64,000 bases of DNA from Polynucleobacter paneuropaeus (GTDB lineage Bacteria; Pseudomonadota; Gammaproteobacteria; Burkholderiales; Burkholderiaceae), in NCBI RefSeq assembly GCF_003261235.1, contig NZ_CP030085.1, forward strand, positions 849,454-913,453, written 5' to 3'. Under the pieces are notes generated by a model. The model did no database searches. It worked only from the letters and a program-made list of their open reading frames with translations, and was not told the DNA's origin. The position numbers and the translations under genes are program-made. Below are positions 1-8,608 of the stretch, piece by piece; the stretch's first letter is position 1; every line of letters begins with the position of its first letter.

Positions 1-529
1 AAAGATCGCAGAGTCAGTCGATTTGCCAGTCATTTTGTATAACGTGCCTGGCCGAACTGTAGCTGACTTAGCCGGCGAAACCGTCGTTCGATTGGCACAA
101 GTACCAGGAATGATTGGCATTAAGGATGCGACCGGAAATCTAGAGCGCGGCATGGCTTTAATTGCCGATCTGAAACGCGCAGGCCAAGAACAATTTGCCG
201 TTTTTTCGGGCGATGATTTAAGTGCTATCTTATTAATGCTAATGGGCGGCAAAGGCAATATTTCTGTCACAGCCAATGTTGCACCACGCTTAATGCATGA
301 CTTGTGTAAATGCGCCATGTCTGGTGAGCTCACTCGTGCCCGTGATCTGCAGTATCAATTGCTTGCACTGCATAAAGCCATGTTCATTGAAGCAAACCCC
401 ATTCCAGTTAAATGGGCCTTACATGAGATGGGCAAGATTGGCCCCGGAATTCGTCTACCTTTAACTCCTTTGAGTGTTGCCTTGCGTGAACCTTTAAAGA
501 TCGCATTGAAACAAGTCGGTTTACTATGA
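1..529 (+). CDS. dapA: 4-hydroxy-tetrahydrodipicolinate synthase, 3' part (5' end outside window)
   Basis: Condenses pyruvate with aspartate semialdehyde in the diaminopimelate/lysine pathway; cytosolic class I aldolase fold. The frame is open from base 2, so about 175 codons of a roughly 290-residue family are present. Visible motifs are YNVPGRT (the active-site Tyr of the family), GIKDATGN with the Schiff-base Lys, and the late GGKGNISVTANVAP segment. The first possible start codon in the window (TTG at 23) is inside the protein and is not the true start. Its stop overlaps the bamC start as ATGA, which suggests translational coupling. In this window lysC (13012) supplies the same pathway. 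Confidence 0.95.
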   Translation, partial: KIAESVDLPVILYNVPGRTVADLAGETVVRLAQVPGMIGIKDATGNLERGMALIADLKRAGQEQFAVFSGDDLSAILLMLMGGKGNISVTANVAPRLMHDLCKCAMSGELTRARDLQYQLLALHKAMFIEANPIPVKWALHEMGKIGPGIRLPLTPLSVALREPLKIALKQVGLL

Positions 530-1674
530 AGAGCGCTATGCCATTTTTGACTCGTAATATTTCCTGTTTGGCCATATTGGCTATTTTGATTTCCGCCTTA
601 GTAGGGTGTAAGACCATTACAAGTAGCGATACAGTGGACTATAAGAGAAGCTCTGGAGAAGTGCGTGGCCCCAACCTATCTTATCCACCTGACCTCATTA
701 CTGCTCAAGCAGATCGTCGCTACGTTGTTCAAGATGGTACAGCTACGATGTCCGAGTATGTTGCAGCAACCAAGAAAACAGCCCAGTTACGCGCTAATGT
801 GATGACTGGTATTCCAGGCATGCGCATTGCCCGTGATGGTGATCGTCGCTGGCTAGTAGTAGAAAAACCCGCTGCTGAGTTATATCCCCAGATTAAAGAC
901 TTCTGGCAGGAGAATGGTTTTTTATTAACAACGGATTCTCCCTCTACCGGAATCATGGAAACCGATTGGGCTGAAAATCGTCCTAAGATTCAACAAGACT
1001 GGATTCGCTCTACTATCAACAGTGCTCTCGATTCCATTTCTGATACGGGTGAGCGGGATCGATATAAAACCCGTCTTGAAGTGGTTAAGCCTGACGAGAC
1101 AGAGGTATACATCACCCAAAAAGGTGCTCTTGAAAAATGCGTGAGCGATTCTTCTGGTAATTGTCTTTATACAATTTGGACGCCTCGCCCGACTGATCCT
1201 GAACTAGAGGCCGTCTTCTTACAGCGCCTGATGGAGCGTTTAGGTATGACTCAAGAAATGGCCAAGGCCCAAATGGCAGCGCCTGTAGTGGCTAAAACAC
1301 CGAAGGCAAACTTAGTGCAAGAAGGTAATGCAGCTCACATTGAAGTTGGCAACGGCTTTGATCGTGCATGGCGCGATGTCGGCTTAGCGCTGGATCGCTC
1401 TAACTTTACCGTTGAGGATCGTGATCGCTCCAACGGTATTTATTACGTTCGCTATGTAAATCAAAAGGAGACCAGCGAAACAAAAGGTTTCTTCTCAAAC
1501 TTATTTAGTAGTAAGGATGATTCAGCATTAAAGGCGAAGAAGTATCGGGTGATAGTGAAATCGACAGGGGACACAAGCTGTAGCGTATATGTGCAGGATG
1601 CCGATGGCAAACCTGAAAATACGCCTGCTGGTTTGCAACTCTTAACCTTACTTACGGATCAGCTAGGTCGCTAA
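526..1674 (+). CDS. bamC: Outer membrane assembly lipoprotein BamC
   Basis: Accessory lipoprotein of the BAM complex that inserts beta-barrel proteins into the outer membrane. A hydrophobic signal segment (about residues 12-26) ends in the lipobox LVGC, so Cys28 should be lipidated. The ATG at 526 shares ATGA with the dapA stop; Met5 (538) is an alternative. The 382 residues fit two helix-grip BamC domains joined by a linker, with an Ala/Pro-rich stretch near residues 245-260. The dapA-bamC pair is a conserved neighbourhood in proteobacteria. BamD of the same complex lies at 53.8 kb. Assignment rests on context, lipobox and overall pattern. Confidence 0.85.
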   Translation: MKSAMPFLTRNISCLAILAILISALVGCKTITSSDTVDYKRSSGEVRGPNLSYPPDLITAQADRRYVVQDGTATMSEYVAATKKTAQLRANVMTGIPGMRIARDGDRRWLVVEKPAAELYPQIKDFWQENGFLLTTDSPSTGIMETDWAENRPKIQQDWIRSTINSALDSISDTGERDRYKTRLEVVKPDETEVYITQKGALEKCVSDSSGNCLYTIWTPRPTDPELEAVFLQRLMERLGMTQEMAKAQMAAPVVAKTPKANLVQEGNAAHIEVGNGFDRAWRDVGLALDRSNFTVEDRDRSNGIYYVRYVNQKETSETKGFFSNLFSSKDDSALKAKKYRVIVKSTGDTSCSVYVQDADGKPENTPAGLQLLTLLTDQLGR

Positions 1675-1703
1675 GTCGAACCCATCTGCTTTAATACAGA
1701 CGT

Positions 1704-1731
1704 AAAAAAAGCCGCTCGAAAGCGGCTTTTT
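1704..1731. terminator. Bidirectional rho-independent terminator after bamC
   Basis: Perfect hairpin: AAAAGCCGCT at 1707-1716, CGAA tetraloop, AGCGGCTTTT at 1721-1730. It has an A-tract before and a T-tract after it, so it works in both directions, ending bamC on the plus strand and the small lipoprotein gene on the minus strand. Confidence 0.9.
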
Positions 1732-1745
1732 CTTCAAGAAGGAAA

Positions 1746-1916
1746 TTACTTCTTGTCAGCAGCAGGAGCAGCAGGAGCAGCAGCCGGTGCAGCAGCGGCT
1801 GGAGCATCAGCAGCAGGTGCAGCAGCAGGAGCTGGAGCAGGAGCTGGTTCTTCTTTTTTACCGCAAGCAGCTAAAACGATTGCCAACATAGCAGCGAGTA
1901 CGAGTGACTTCTTCAT
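1746..1916 (-). CDS. Small Ala/Pro-rich lipoprotein
   Basis: A 56-residue protein starting MKKSLVLAAML. A short hydrophobic signal ends in a lipobox (VLAAC) and the Cys is followed by GKKEEP, then a low-complexity Ala/Pro tail with a terminal DKK. The frame stays open to 1946, but the start at 1916 is preferred: it gives a standard lipoprotein signal and is preceded by AGAGGAAA about 8 bases upstream, a good ribosome-binding site. A promoter and a 16-bp palindrome lie upstream (separate entries). The function is unknown; it is probably an abundant small envelope lipoprotein. The Ala-rich frame on the opposite strand is only a mirror of the GCA/GCT repeat. Confidence 0.8.
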   Translation of the reverse strand: MKKSLVLAAMLAIVLAACGKKEEPAPAPAPAAAPAADAPAAAAPAAAPAAPAADKK

Positions 1917-1943
1917 TTGTAATTTCCTCTTAAAAATAAATAT

Positions 1944-1959
1944 CAATTACCGGTAATTG
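1944..1959. promoter_or_regulatory. Perfect 16-bp palindrome in the leader of the small lipoprotein gene
   Basis: CAATTACCGGTAATTG is a perfect inverted repeat with no spacer, 27 bases before the lipoprotein start. A second weaker repeat, AGGGA-AAA-TCCCT, lies at 1976-1988. Either an operator or an RNA hairpin in the 5' leader would fit; the sequence does not decide between them. Confidence 0.45.
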
Positions 1960-2006
1960 GTGACGGACTATACGAAGGGAAAATCCCTAAGTACTTTCCT
2001 GTATTT

Positions 2007-2035
2007 ATTATAGCTAGCTCTTTGTTACCGCTTAA
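2007..2035 (-). promoter_or_regulatory. Candidate sigma-70 promoter for the small lipoprotein
   Basis: On the minus strand TATAAT (plus-strand ATTATA at 2007-2012) is a perfect -10. The best -35 at 17-bp spacing is TTAAGC (2030-2035), only a weak match, and it lies inside the 3' end of roxA. Transcription would start near 2000 and leave a leader of about 85 bases containing the palindrome. Confidence 0.45.
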
Positions 2036-3245
2036 TAAATTCGAGCCAGCCAGATAGGTAAGCTTCTAGGAGGCTGTTATGGGCTTTTTTTCCGATAGCA
2101 TGGCCCGCGGGAAGTGCCTTGAATTTACTCAGTTTTTTCCAAGCGTCCTGAATTTCCTGTGCCTCATTTTGGGTCATGTTTTCCCCATTACAAAACACGG
2201 TTTCCCCATAGCTCAAAATCCGAGTCTGAGGATGGGGCACAAGAGTCAGTTTTAATAAATTCTGAGCAAATGCAAATGGCGTCACATGCGACTTGCTTGC
2301 AAAAATCGCTTGCGGTTTGGGTTCGCTCAAATAGGCTGCTATTCCTGGAAGAAAGGTATCAATCTCTTGCAGTTTGAGGGTGCGCAGTTTCTCTTGAACC
2401 TGTTTAATGAGTTCGTCAGGTAATTGTTCGGCCTTCTCAGTGGCATTTTGTAAAGGATCGGCAAAGTATGTTGCTAAGTGCGGCAGATCTTCTAAAGATT
2501 CAGCAAGACGCCATAGCCCCTCTTGTAACAACTCTTTATAACTGGGCGACCGAAATCCAACTGACCATGTTTGGCAGCCTGGATCAAGCGCAATCCCTTC
2601 ATGGGCAATATGCGGCGGCAAATAGAGCATATCGCCTGGTTCTAAATCCCAAACGTACTCCGCTTTAAAGTTCTTCAAGATTTTTAGTGGCAGCGATGGC
2701 TTCAGACTTAAGTCGGTTTGTTCAGAAATCTTCCAACGCCTTCTCCCGGACATCTGAATTAAAAAGACGTCATACGAATCGAAATGGGGCCCAACTCCGC
2801 CACCAGGACCTGCAATACTAATCATTAAATCGTCAAGACGCGCATCCGGAATAAACCGAAACCACGAGAGGATCTTGGCAGCAGCAGGGTGTATTGCCTC
2901 CATGCCCTGAAGTAGGATGGTCCAATCGGTATCTTCTATCTTAGGGATGTCTTTTTTGCTCAGCGGACCAGCAGAAAGACGCCAAGGTTTCGAGTGAACC
3001 AGACGCGATTCACAATCTGCCGATTGGGCAAATTGAAAGAGGGTCTGTGCAGAAATCGGACTATCTAAGGGAGTATTTTGAGACTTGGCTAAGCTATAAG
3101 CAGGGATGGCGCCTCGCACGAGTAAGGGCTTTTTATGCCAAAACACCTTCATAAACTCCTGAGGGCTTCTACCGCCCAATAGAGCCCAGTTTTGGTCAAT
3201 TGGCAGCGGTTTTGGGGGGATAGGTGGCTCGTAAGGCTTACTCAA
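2025..3245 (-). CDS. roxA: Ribosomal oxygenase RoxA/YcfD-type (50S L16 arginine hydroxylase), JmjC/cupin
   Basis: Predicted Fe(II)/2-oxoglutarate oxygenase that hydroxylates an arginine of ribosomal protein L16, by family assignment. The 406-residue protein has the N-terminal FMKVFWHKKPLLVRGA segment typical of YcfD, then the metal-binding HxD (GPHFDSYDV, His154 and Asp156) and a distal His in PPHIAHEG (probably His215), followed by a winged-helix-like C-terminal region. It is divergent from the slyD-type gene with 53 bases between starts. MINA53/NO66-like relatives share the fold, but the bacterial context and length favour RoxA. Confidence 0.85.
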   Translation of the reverse strand: MSKPYEPPIPPKPLPIDQNWALLGGRSPQEFMKVFWHKKPLLVRGAIPAYSLAKSQNTPLDSPISAQTLFQFAQSADCESRLVHSKPWRLSAGPLSKKDIPKIEDTDWTILLQGMEAIHPAAAKILSWFRFIPDARLDDLMISIAGPGGGVGPHFDSYDVFLIQMSGRRRWKISEQTDLSLKPSLPLKILKNFKAEYVWDLEPGDMLYLPPHIAHEGIALDPGCQTWSVGFRSPSYKELLQEGLWRLAESLEDLPHLATYFADPLQNATEKAEQLPDELIKQVQEKLRTLKLQEIDTFLPGIAAYLSEPKPQAIFASKSHVTPFAFAQNLLKLTLVPHPQTRILSYGETVFCNGENMTQNEAQEIQDAWKKLSKFKALPAGHAIGKKAHNSLLEAYLSGWLEFIKR

Positions 3246-3298
3246 GTAAAATGTTTCCTATATCAAAAGTAGTACTGTAATAGCACTGAAAAGTCCGC

Positions 3299-3916
3299 AT
3301 GAAGATCGATAAAAATACTGTTGTATCCCTACGTTATAAATTAACCGACGCACAAAACAATGTCATTGAAGAACCTGATTCTCCGATGGTATACCTGCAT
3401 GGCGGTTACGAAGGGACTTTTCCGAAGATTGAAGCGATCCTGGAGGGTCAGAATATTGGTTTTGAAACCACTGTGCAACTAGAGCCTACTGAGGCCTTTG
3501 GTGAATACAACCCAGAGTTGCTCAAGATTGAACCCCGCACACGTTTTCCAGAACCACTAGAAGTCGGTATGCAGTTCGAGGGCGTTCCTGAAGAAGATAG
3601 TGAAGAAGATACGGATTTATTGGCGGCCGAAGAAGACGAAGATGATTCACTGATCTATACCGTAACCGACGTTGCAGATAATCAAGTGGTGTTGGATGGC
3701 AATCATCCTTTGGCAGGCATGGCGCTTCGCTTTTGGGTACAAGTGCAAGATATTCGCGCTGCTACCGATGAAGAAATTGCTAATCGTCATCCAGCAGGCG
3801 CAGAGAGTTTTACCTTTGGCATGCCCAACGAAGAAGATGGTGAAGAGTCTGATGCTGACGACTTTATTTCTATTGCTTCAGGCGCAGGTAGAAGCAATCC
3901 CCGCACTCTGCATTAA
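3299..3916 (+). CDS. slyD: SlyD-type FKBP peptidyl-prolyl isomerase
   Basis: Two-domain SlyD-like prolyl isomerase/chaperone, probably cytosolic: no signal peptide is visible. The FKBP strands (VSLRYKLTDAQNNVIEE) are followed by LEPTEAFGEYNPELL, leading into the insert-in-flap chaperone domain, and by GNHPLAGMALRFWVQV, the classical GNHPLAG motif. Unusual features are a strongly acidic insertion at residues 98-116 and the lack of the His-rich metal-binding tail of E. coli SlyD; the tail here is acidic and ends RSNPRTLH. The stop directly abuts the convergent cysE stop with no base between them. The exact paralogue name (slyD or fkpB-like) is less certain than the family. Confidence 0.85.
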   Translation: MKIDKNTVVSLRYKLTDAQNNVIEEPDSPMVYLHGGYEGTFPKIEAILEGQNIGFETTVQLEPTEAFGEYNPELLKIEPRTRFPEPLEVGMQFEGVPEEDSEEDTDLLAAEEDEDDSLIYTVTDVADNQVVLDGNHPLAGMALRFWVQVQDIRAATDEEIANRHPAGAESFTFGMPNEEDGEESDADDFISIASGAGRSNPRTLH

Positions 3917-4681
3917 TTATTCTTTAAGCCATTCTTTGATGGCATCAAGATCACGTTTCGTATCGCTCTGAGTGCTGGATTCATTGCCGATTGATTTGTT
4001 GCCTAACTGAGCCAAGGCTTTTTCTAGAGCAGCAATTTTGCTTTCTTGCTCAAGACTTGCATCAATCAAGCCCTTTAAAGCCATCGACACTGGATCATCG
4101 ACATTAGGCGTAATGCCGTACGCAGAAAAGTAAGCCTTGCTGTCTGTAGCTTGGGTTTGCGGTAAATCTGGATGCAAAATACGAGCAGGAACGCCTACTG
4201 CAGTAGCGCCCGCAGGAATTTCCTTTAGGACAACTGCATTTGAACCAACCCGAGCGCCGTCGCCAACCATGAAGCCGCCCAATACTTTTGCACCAGCGCT
4301 AATGACAACTCCTTTGCCTAGAGTGGGATGACGTTTAACTCCCTTATAGAGTGAAGTGCCACCAAGCGTTACTCCTTGGTAGATGGTGCAGTCATCACCA
4401 ATTTGCGTAGTCTCACCAATCACAATACCTAGACCGTGATCTAAAAATACCCGGCGTCCAATTTTGGCAGCTGGATGGATTTCAATGCCGGTGATGATGC
4501 GAGCAAGCAAAGATAAGAAGCGAGCCAGCCACTTAAAGCCAATGATCCATAAAAAATGATAGATGCGATAAAGAAAAATCGCATGTAAACCTGGGTAGCA
4601 GGTGATGACCTCAAAACGATTCCGTGCCGCAGGATCGCGCGCAATGATGGAGTCAACAGTCTCAAAAAGGGTATTCAACAT
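3917..4681 (-). CDS. cysE: Serine O-acetyltransferase
   Basis: Transfers acetyl from acetyl-CoA to serine, the first step of cysteine synthesis. At 254 residues it is the shorter EpsC/CysE form. The left-handed beta-helix repeat region runs from about GIEIHPAAKIG to VGVPARIL, with the catalytic stretch LDHGLGIVIGET and the acetyl-CoA loop region TLGGTSLYKGVKRHPTLG. The C-terminus after residue 180 is a longer helical tail (EQESKIAALEKALAQLG) that could form a coiled coil. trmJ lies upstream on the same strand with 23 bases between them, so the two may be co-transcribed. Confidence 0.95.
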   Translation of the reverse strand: MLNTLFETVDSIIARDPAARNRFEVITCYPGLHAIFLYRIYHFLWIIGFKWLARFLSLLARIITGIEIHPAAKIGRRVFLDHGLGIVIGETTQIGDDCTIYQGVTLGGTSLYKGVKRHPTLGKGVVISAGAKVLGGFMVGDGARVGSNAVVLKEIPAGATAVGVPARILHPDLPQTQATDSKAYFSAYGITPNVDDPVSMALKGLIDASLEQESKIAALEKALAQLGNKSIGNESSTQSDTKRDLDAIKEWLKE

Positions 4682-4704
4682 AGCTTGATTCTAATGGTTT
4701 GGGC

Positions 4705-5463
4705 TTATTTTCTCAGGAGCATCTGTTTTGCGATTCCCCGCAGCAGATCAATTTCCTCTTTATGGAGTCTAGCCCTGGCAAAAAGAGCTTGTAAGCGGGG
4801 CATGAGTTTTTTGGGATTTTGAGGATCAAGATAGCCCAGGGCAATCAAGCCTGCTTGCCAATGCTCCAACATCGCCGCAATGGCAGCAGGGTCTGCAAAC
4901 TCAGCCAGATCCTCACGAGACCCTGAAAATAGTGCATTCCCGGAACCTGCTAATTGGCCAAGCGCCTCTTTAAGGCTAAAGGCGCAGACCATGACCGCTT
5001 GAGCCAAATTAAGGGAAGGGTAGGCTGGGTTGGCGTCTAGCCAAACGCGATGGGTGCAAAGCGCTAAATGACTGTTATCAAGACCAGTGCGCTCGGGACC
5101 AAAGAGCAAAGCAACCGACTGGCCTGCATGAACTGTTTTTGCAATTAAATTTTTAGCTACTTGCCAATTGAGGGCCGGCGGACCAAATTCGCGGTCTCGA
5201 CTCGTGAGCCCTAATACGAGGGTGCAGCCTTGGACTGCTCCATCAAGAGTTTGGAGTTCTTCGCTAGATTGCAAAACATCCGTAGCGCCACTAGCAAGCG
5301 CAATGGCCTCAGGATCTTGGGCAATTTGCCTGTGTTTGGGATTAACCAATAGCAAATGGTCAAAAGCCATTGTTTTGAGTGCGCGGGCTGCAGAACCGAC
5401 GTTGCCAGGGTGGCTGGTTTCCACCAAGACCCAGCGGATCAATTCAGCATTTTGAGAAATCAT
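4705..5463 (-). CDS. trmJ: tRNA (cytidine/uridine-32-2'-O)-methyltransferase TrmJ
   Basis: SPOUT-family SAM-dependent methyltransferase that modifies position 32 of tRNA. The knot-forming motifs are all visible: VLVETSHPGNVGSAARA near the N-terminus, LLFGPERTGLDNSHLALC in the middle, and YPSLNLAQAVMVCAF before the C-terminal helical region. Length 252 is typical. The gene is divergent from suhB and is probably transcribed together with cysE downstream. Confidence 0.92.
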   Translation of the reverse strand: MISQNAELIRWVLVETSHPGNVGSAARALKTMAFDHLLLVNPKHRQIAQDPEAIALASGATDVLQSSEELQTLDGAVQGCTLVLGLTSRDREFGPPALNWQVAKNLIAKTVHAGQSVALLFGPERTGLDNSHLALCTHRVWLDANPAYPSLNLAQAVMVCAFSLKEALGQLAGSGNALFSGSREDLAEFADPAAIAAMLEHWQAGLIALGYLDPQNPKKLMPRLQALFARARLHKEEIDLLRGIAKQMLLRK

Positions 5464-5589
5464 GGAGTTTAGTTGGCTAGCAATGTGGGCAATCGTTTAG
5501 AATCAAGCTATTAGCTCGTTATTGTCCTTCAGTTTCTATTGGAATTTGCAATATTTCGGGTCCGCTCTTATTTAATTTGTCCATACACT

Positions 5590-6378
5590 ATGCATCCCAT
5601 GTTAAATGTGGCCATTAAGGCTGCCCGTCGTGCCGGTACCGTAATTAATCGGGCCTCTCTCAATTTAGAGCGTTTGCAGGTTGATCGTAAACAGCACAAT
5701 GATTTTGTGACTGAAGTGGACAAAGCTGCAGAAGCAGCAATCATTGAAACCCTAAGCGAAGCCTATCCAACTCATGGATTCTTGGCTGAGGAAACCGGCT
5801 CTCAAAATAGTGGCTCTGATCACATTTGGATTATTGATCCATTGGATGGTACAACCAACTTCATCCATGGATTTCCACAATATGCAGTATCAATCGCACT
5901 CGCAGTCAATGGTGTCACCCAACAAGCTGTTGTGTATGACCCAACCCGTGATGAACTCTTTACTGCCACCCGTGGAGCGGGAGCCTACTTAGATCGTCGC
6001 CGCTTACGCGTAGCCACGCAAGATCGTTTAGCAAACACTTTATTAGGTACTGGCTTTCCATATCGGCAAGATCAAGATCTTGAGACCTATCTGAAAATCT
6101 TTGCGGAGATGTCCCGCCAATGCGCAGGCCTACGTCGTCCTGGTGCAGCAGCCCTTGACTTGGCTTATGTGGCTGCTGGTCGCTACGACGGATTCTTTGA
6201 GAGTGATCTCAAGCCCTGGGATATGGCAGCGGGAGCCTTGCTGCTTACTGAGGCAGGCGGCTTGATCGGCAATTACCGCGGCGAAGAGGGCTTCTTGGAG
6301 AGTGGTGAAGTCATGTGTGCGAACCCCCGAATTTTTGCCCAAATGGCGCAAATTCTATCGCGTTACTCCAAGTACTAA
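5590..6378 (+). CDS. suhB: Inositol-1-monophosphatase family protein
   Basis: Mg-dependent phosphatase of the FIG/IMPase superfamily; SuhB also acts with the rRNA antitermination complex in E. coli. Metal-binding motifs are EETG, WIIDPLDGTTNFIHGFP and WDMAAGALLLTEAGG. The frame is open from 5539, but the start at 5590 gives MHPMLNVAIKAARRAG, which matches the usual SuhB N-terminus, so the 17 upstream codons are probably untranslated. The resulting 262 residues are normal for the family. Confidence 0.92.
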   Translation: MHPMLNVAIKAARRAGTVINRASLNLERLQVDRKQHNDFVTEVDKAAEAAIIETLSEAYPTHGFLAEETGSQNSGSDHIWIIDPLDGTTNFIHGFPQYAVSIALAVNGVTQQAVVYDPTRDELFTATRGAGAYLDRRRLRVATQDRLANTLLGTGFPYRQDQDLETYLKIFAEMSRQCAGLRRPGAAALDLAYVAAGRYDGFFESDLKPWDMAAGALLLTEAGGLIGNYRGEEGFLESGEVMCANPRIFAQMAQILSRYSKY

Positions 6379-6408
6379 GTAAAGCACTCAGTACATTACT
6401 GAGCCAGC

Positions 6409-7194
6409 TTATTTCACTAAGTCTAGATAACGAACACCTTGCTCATTAATGAGTAGGGCGCTGGCTTTTGGTAAAACGCTTTCAGGATGATCTAAATCCC
6501 AATCCGATAGAACCCAACGCTGCCAACGGGTATCACCTAGTTGTTCATGATGATGATTTGGCATGTGGGTGTGGCCATGAATCAAGCGATCAATCGAATG
6601 TTTCTCGATGAGAGAGGCACAGGCGCCAGTAGTCACATCCATTTGTACAGATCGGTTTGCTGGAGCATAGCGAGTTGCTCTCTGGTACTTCAGGGCACTG
6701 TTACGACGTAGTTGGTTTGCAATCGAGCGGCGCCATTGCAAAGGAAATTGTAAGAATAGTTTTTGCACCCAGTGCTTACGAGTCCATTTACGAAAGACTT
6801 GATAACCCATGTCTGCGGTGCATAAAGCATCACCATGACTCAATATATAGTCTTGACCTGCAATGCTGACGGAGGAAGGATCGGGTAATAAGGTCATCCC
6901 CGTTTTCTTGAGGTAGTCAGGGCCGAGTAAAAAATCCCGATTGCCATGCAAATAAAAGAGCTTCACTTTGGTTGATAACAATGCCAGAGCACTCCGGACT
7001 TCTTGCTGAAAAGGCGAGCCTGTATTGGCGTCATCTCCTAGCCAATACTCAAATAAATCACCCATAATAAAAACTGCCTCTACTGACCCAGTTTCTTTTT
7101 GACAAAAGTCAAAGAAGCACTGAGCCGTTTGAGGCATGGAGGGGGTCAGGTGCAGATCAGAGATCAGCAGGGCGCTTTGACATTGCACGCTCAT
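6409..7194 (-). CDS. lpxH: UDP-2,3-diacylglucosamine diphosphatase LpxH
   Basis: Hydrolyses UDP-2,3-diacylglucosamine to lipid X in lipid A synthesis, peripheral to the inner membrane. It has the calcineurin-type metallophosphatase ladder: ISDLHL, MGDLFEYW, HGNRDFLLG, LSHGDALCTAD and IHGHTHMPNHH, in order. It carries the LpxH-specific basic insert FRKWTRKHWVQKLFLQFP. At 261 residues it is slightly long because of the N- and C-termini. Its start overlaps the ppiB stop as ATGA, so it is translationally coupled to ppiB, an arrangement also known in other proteobacteria. Confidence 0.95.
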   Translation of the reverse strand: MSVQCQSALLISDLHLTPSMPQTAQCFFDFCQKETGSVEAVFIMGDLFEYWLGDDANTGSPFQQEVRSALALLSTKVKLFYLHGNRDFLLGPDYLKKTGMTLLPDPSSVSIAGQDYILSHGDALCTADMGYQVFRKWTRKHWVQKLFLQFPLQWRRSIANQLRRNSALKYQRATRYAPANRSVQMDVTTGACASLIEKHSIDRLIHGHTHMPNHHHEQLGDTRWQRWVLSDWDLDHPESVLPKASALLINEQGVRYLDLVK

Positions 7195-7694
7195 GCTTCG
7201 ATGACGCTGGCCTTTTCAATGATTACGTCTTCTGCGGGGACATCTTGATGAAAGCCTGCATTACCAGTTTTTACTTTGCGAATCATATCAACTACATCAA
7301 GACCATCAGTCACTTTACCGAAGACAGCGTAACCCCAGCCTTGTGCACTAGGCGCAGTATGGTTCAAGAAATCATTGTCATTGACGTTAATGAAAAACTG
7401 AGCAGTTGCAGAGTGAGGATCACTAGTGCGCGCCATCGCAACTGTGCCACGTTCATTTTTGAGACCATTATTGGCTTCGTTTTCAACTGGGGCACCAGTG
7501 GATTTTTCTTTCATACCAACACCCATGCCGCCACCTTGGATCATGAAGTTATTAATGACTCGATGAAAAATAGTGCCGTCATAATGACCTGCTTTCACAT
7601 ATTGTAAAAAATTCGCGACAGTCTTTGGGGCTTTAACTGCGTCGAGACTGAGAGTGATATCACCCTTATTGGTTTTTAGAAGAACTTTCGCCAT
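7191..7694 (-). CDS. ppiB: Cytoplasmic cyclophilin, peptidyl-prolyl isomerase B
   Basis: Cyclophilin-type prolyl isomerase of 167 residues without a signal peptide, so cytosolic. Active-site pattern: FHRVINNFMIQGG (catalytic Arg and hydrophobic pocket), ARTSDPHSATAQFFINV and the late GYAVFGKVTDG. Start MAKVLLKTNKGDI at 7694. The start region overlaps the 3' end of the upstream TPR lipoprotein gene by 29 bases, and its stop overlaps lpxH, so three genes form one compact unit. Confidence 0.95.
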   Translation of the reverse strand: MAKVLLKTNKGDITLSLDAVKAPKTVANFLQYVKAGHYDGTIFHRVINNFMIQGGGMGVGMKEKSTGAPVENEANNGLKNERGTVAMARTSDPHSATAQFFINVNDNDFLNHTAPSAQGWGYAVFGKVTDGLDVVDMIRKVKTGNAGFHQDVPAEDVIIEKASVIEA

Positions 7695-8523
7695 TGCTTG
7701 GGGTACTTTCCTTGGGGTTGGTCGGTTGTAAATTAGATTGGGGTAATGCGCTATCGGGCTTTTGTTTCAGCATCTCATTGAGTGCTTTGGCGCGATTGAT
7801 ATAAAAGCGTTGATTGGTTCTGGATTGAGACGCATTTTCATAGGCTTTAGCTGCCAAGCGCACATAGACTTCACCCAAGTTGGCAGAGGCGATGGCATAA
7901 GTGGGTCGGAGCTTAAGAGCGAGCTCTAAATAATCTCGCGCTTCAATCCATTGACCTTGGTTCGCAGCTAGCGCAGCTAAATTGTTATAAGGCTCTGGCA
8001 ATTCTGGAAACTGCTGCGTAATTTCAATGAGAGTTTGTTTGGCAGCAGCAAAGTCACGCATCTGAATTTGAATTCTGGCTTTGACATAACGCAACTGAAC
8101 ATTTTTAGGTGTTTTACTGAGTCGTTCATTGATTAAATCAATCGCGGCAGGAAACTGTCTGGCTTTGACAAGCTTTTCAATATCCGAAGGGACACCATTT
8201 TTACTGACAGGATCGGGTTCAATAATCAAGAAAGCAAGATAGGGCACCGCTACTGAATCTGCCAATGAGGGGGCTAAAGGTTCGTAGGCGGGATTTGTGC
8301 TTAATCTCTGCGGATCTGAAGGCCCGTAAGAGCCTAGATAAGCTTGAGGTGCGCCAGCATTTTGTTGCATCTCTGACTTATTGACCGCCAGTATTTCTGC
8401 ATCGGCCCTTTGCTGACCTGGGGTGCTGCAGCCTCCGAGGGATAGCAAGGCTATGGTTAGGGCGCTAGTGAGACCAATGCGGGGCGCTAGCGTCAATTTC
8501 AGTAAGGGGCGGGAGGTTTGCAT
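7666..8523 (-). CDS. TPR-repeat lipoprotein
   Basis: Predicted lipoprotein: signal segment with lipobox SLGGC, then a low-complexity linker and tetratricopeptide-like helices, e.g. ALAANQGQWIEARDYLELAL and ASANLGEVYVRLAAKAYENA. The tail is polar and rich in Ser/Asn. The frame is open to 8553; Met at 8523 is chosen because it gives a signal peptide of normal length, but neither start has a clear ribosome-binding site. The 3' end overlaps ppiB by 29 bases. The function is unknown; an envelope assembly or scaffold role is only an inference from TPR plus lipid anchor. Confidence 0.75.
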   Translation of the reverse strand: MQTSRPLLKLTLAPRIGLTSALTIALLSLGGCSTPGQQRADAEILAVNKSEMQQNAGAPQAYLGSYGPSDPQRLSTNPAYEPLAPSLADSVAVPYLAFLIIEPDPVSKNGVPSDIEKLVKARQFPAAIDLINERLSKTPKNVQLRYVKARIQIQMRDFAAAKQTLIEITQQFPELPEPYNNLAALAANQGQWIEARDYLELALKLRPTYAIASANLGEVYVRLAAKAYENASQSRTNQRFYINRAKALNEMLKQKPDSALPQSNLQPTNPKESTPSNGESSSKNQ

Positions 8524-8608
8524 AAATAGAAGGGGGTAAAACTGCGGACTCATTCGATATACTCATCAGTCTAACAAATTCGAGTGAATTCCCGCCTTTT
8601 ATCTGCCT

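Noticed and set aside
1753..1956. Ala/Gly-rich plus-strand ORF
   Set aside because: It is a mirror of the GCA/GCT repeat of the small lipoprotein gene on the other strand, without a signal or ribosome-binding site of its own.
6387..6403. CTCAGTA-CAT-TACTGAG hairpin between suhB and lpxH
   Set aside because: A 7-bp stem without a clear T-tract on either strand; I could not support it as a terminator.
7245..7607. 120-residue ORF antisense to ppiB
   Set aside because: Shadow of conserved cyclophilin coding sequence.
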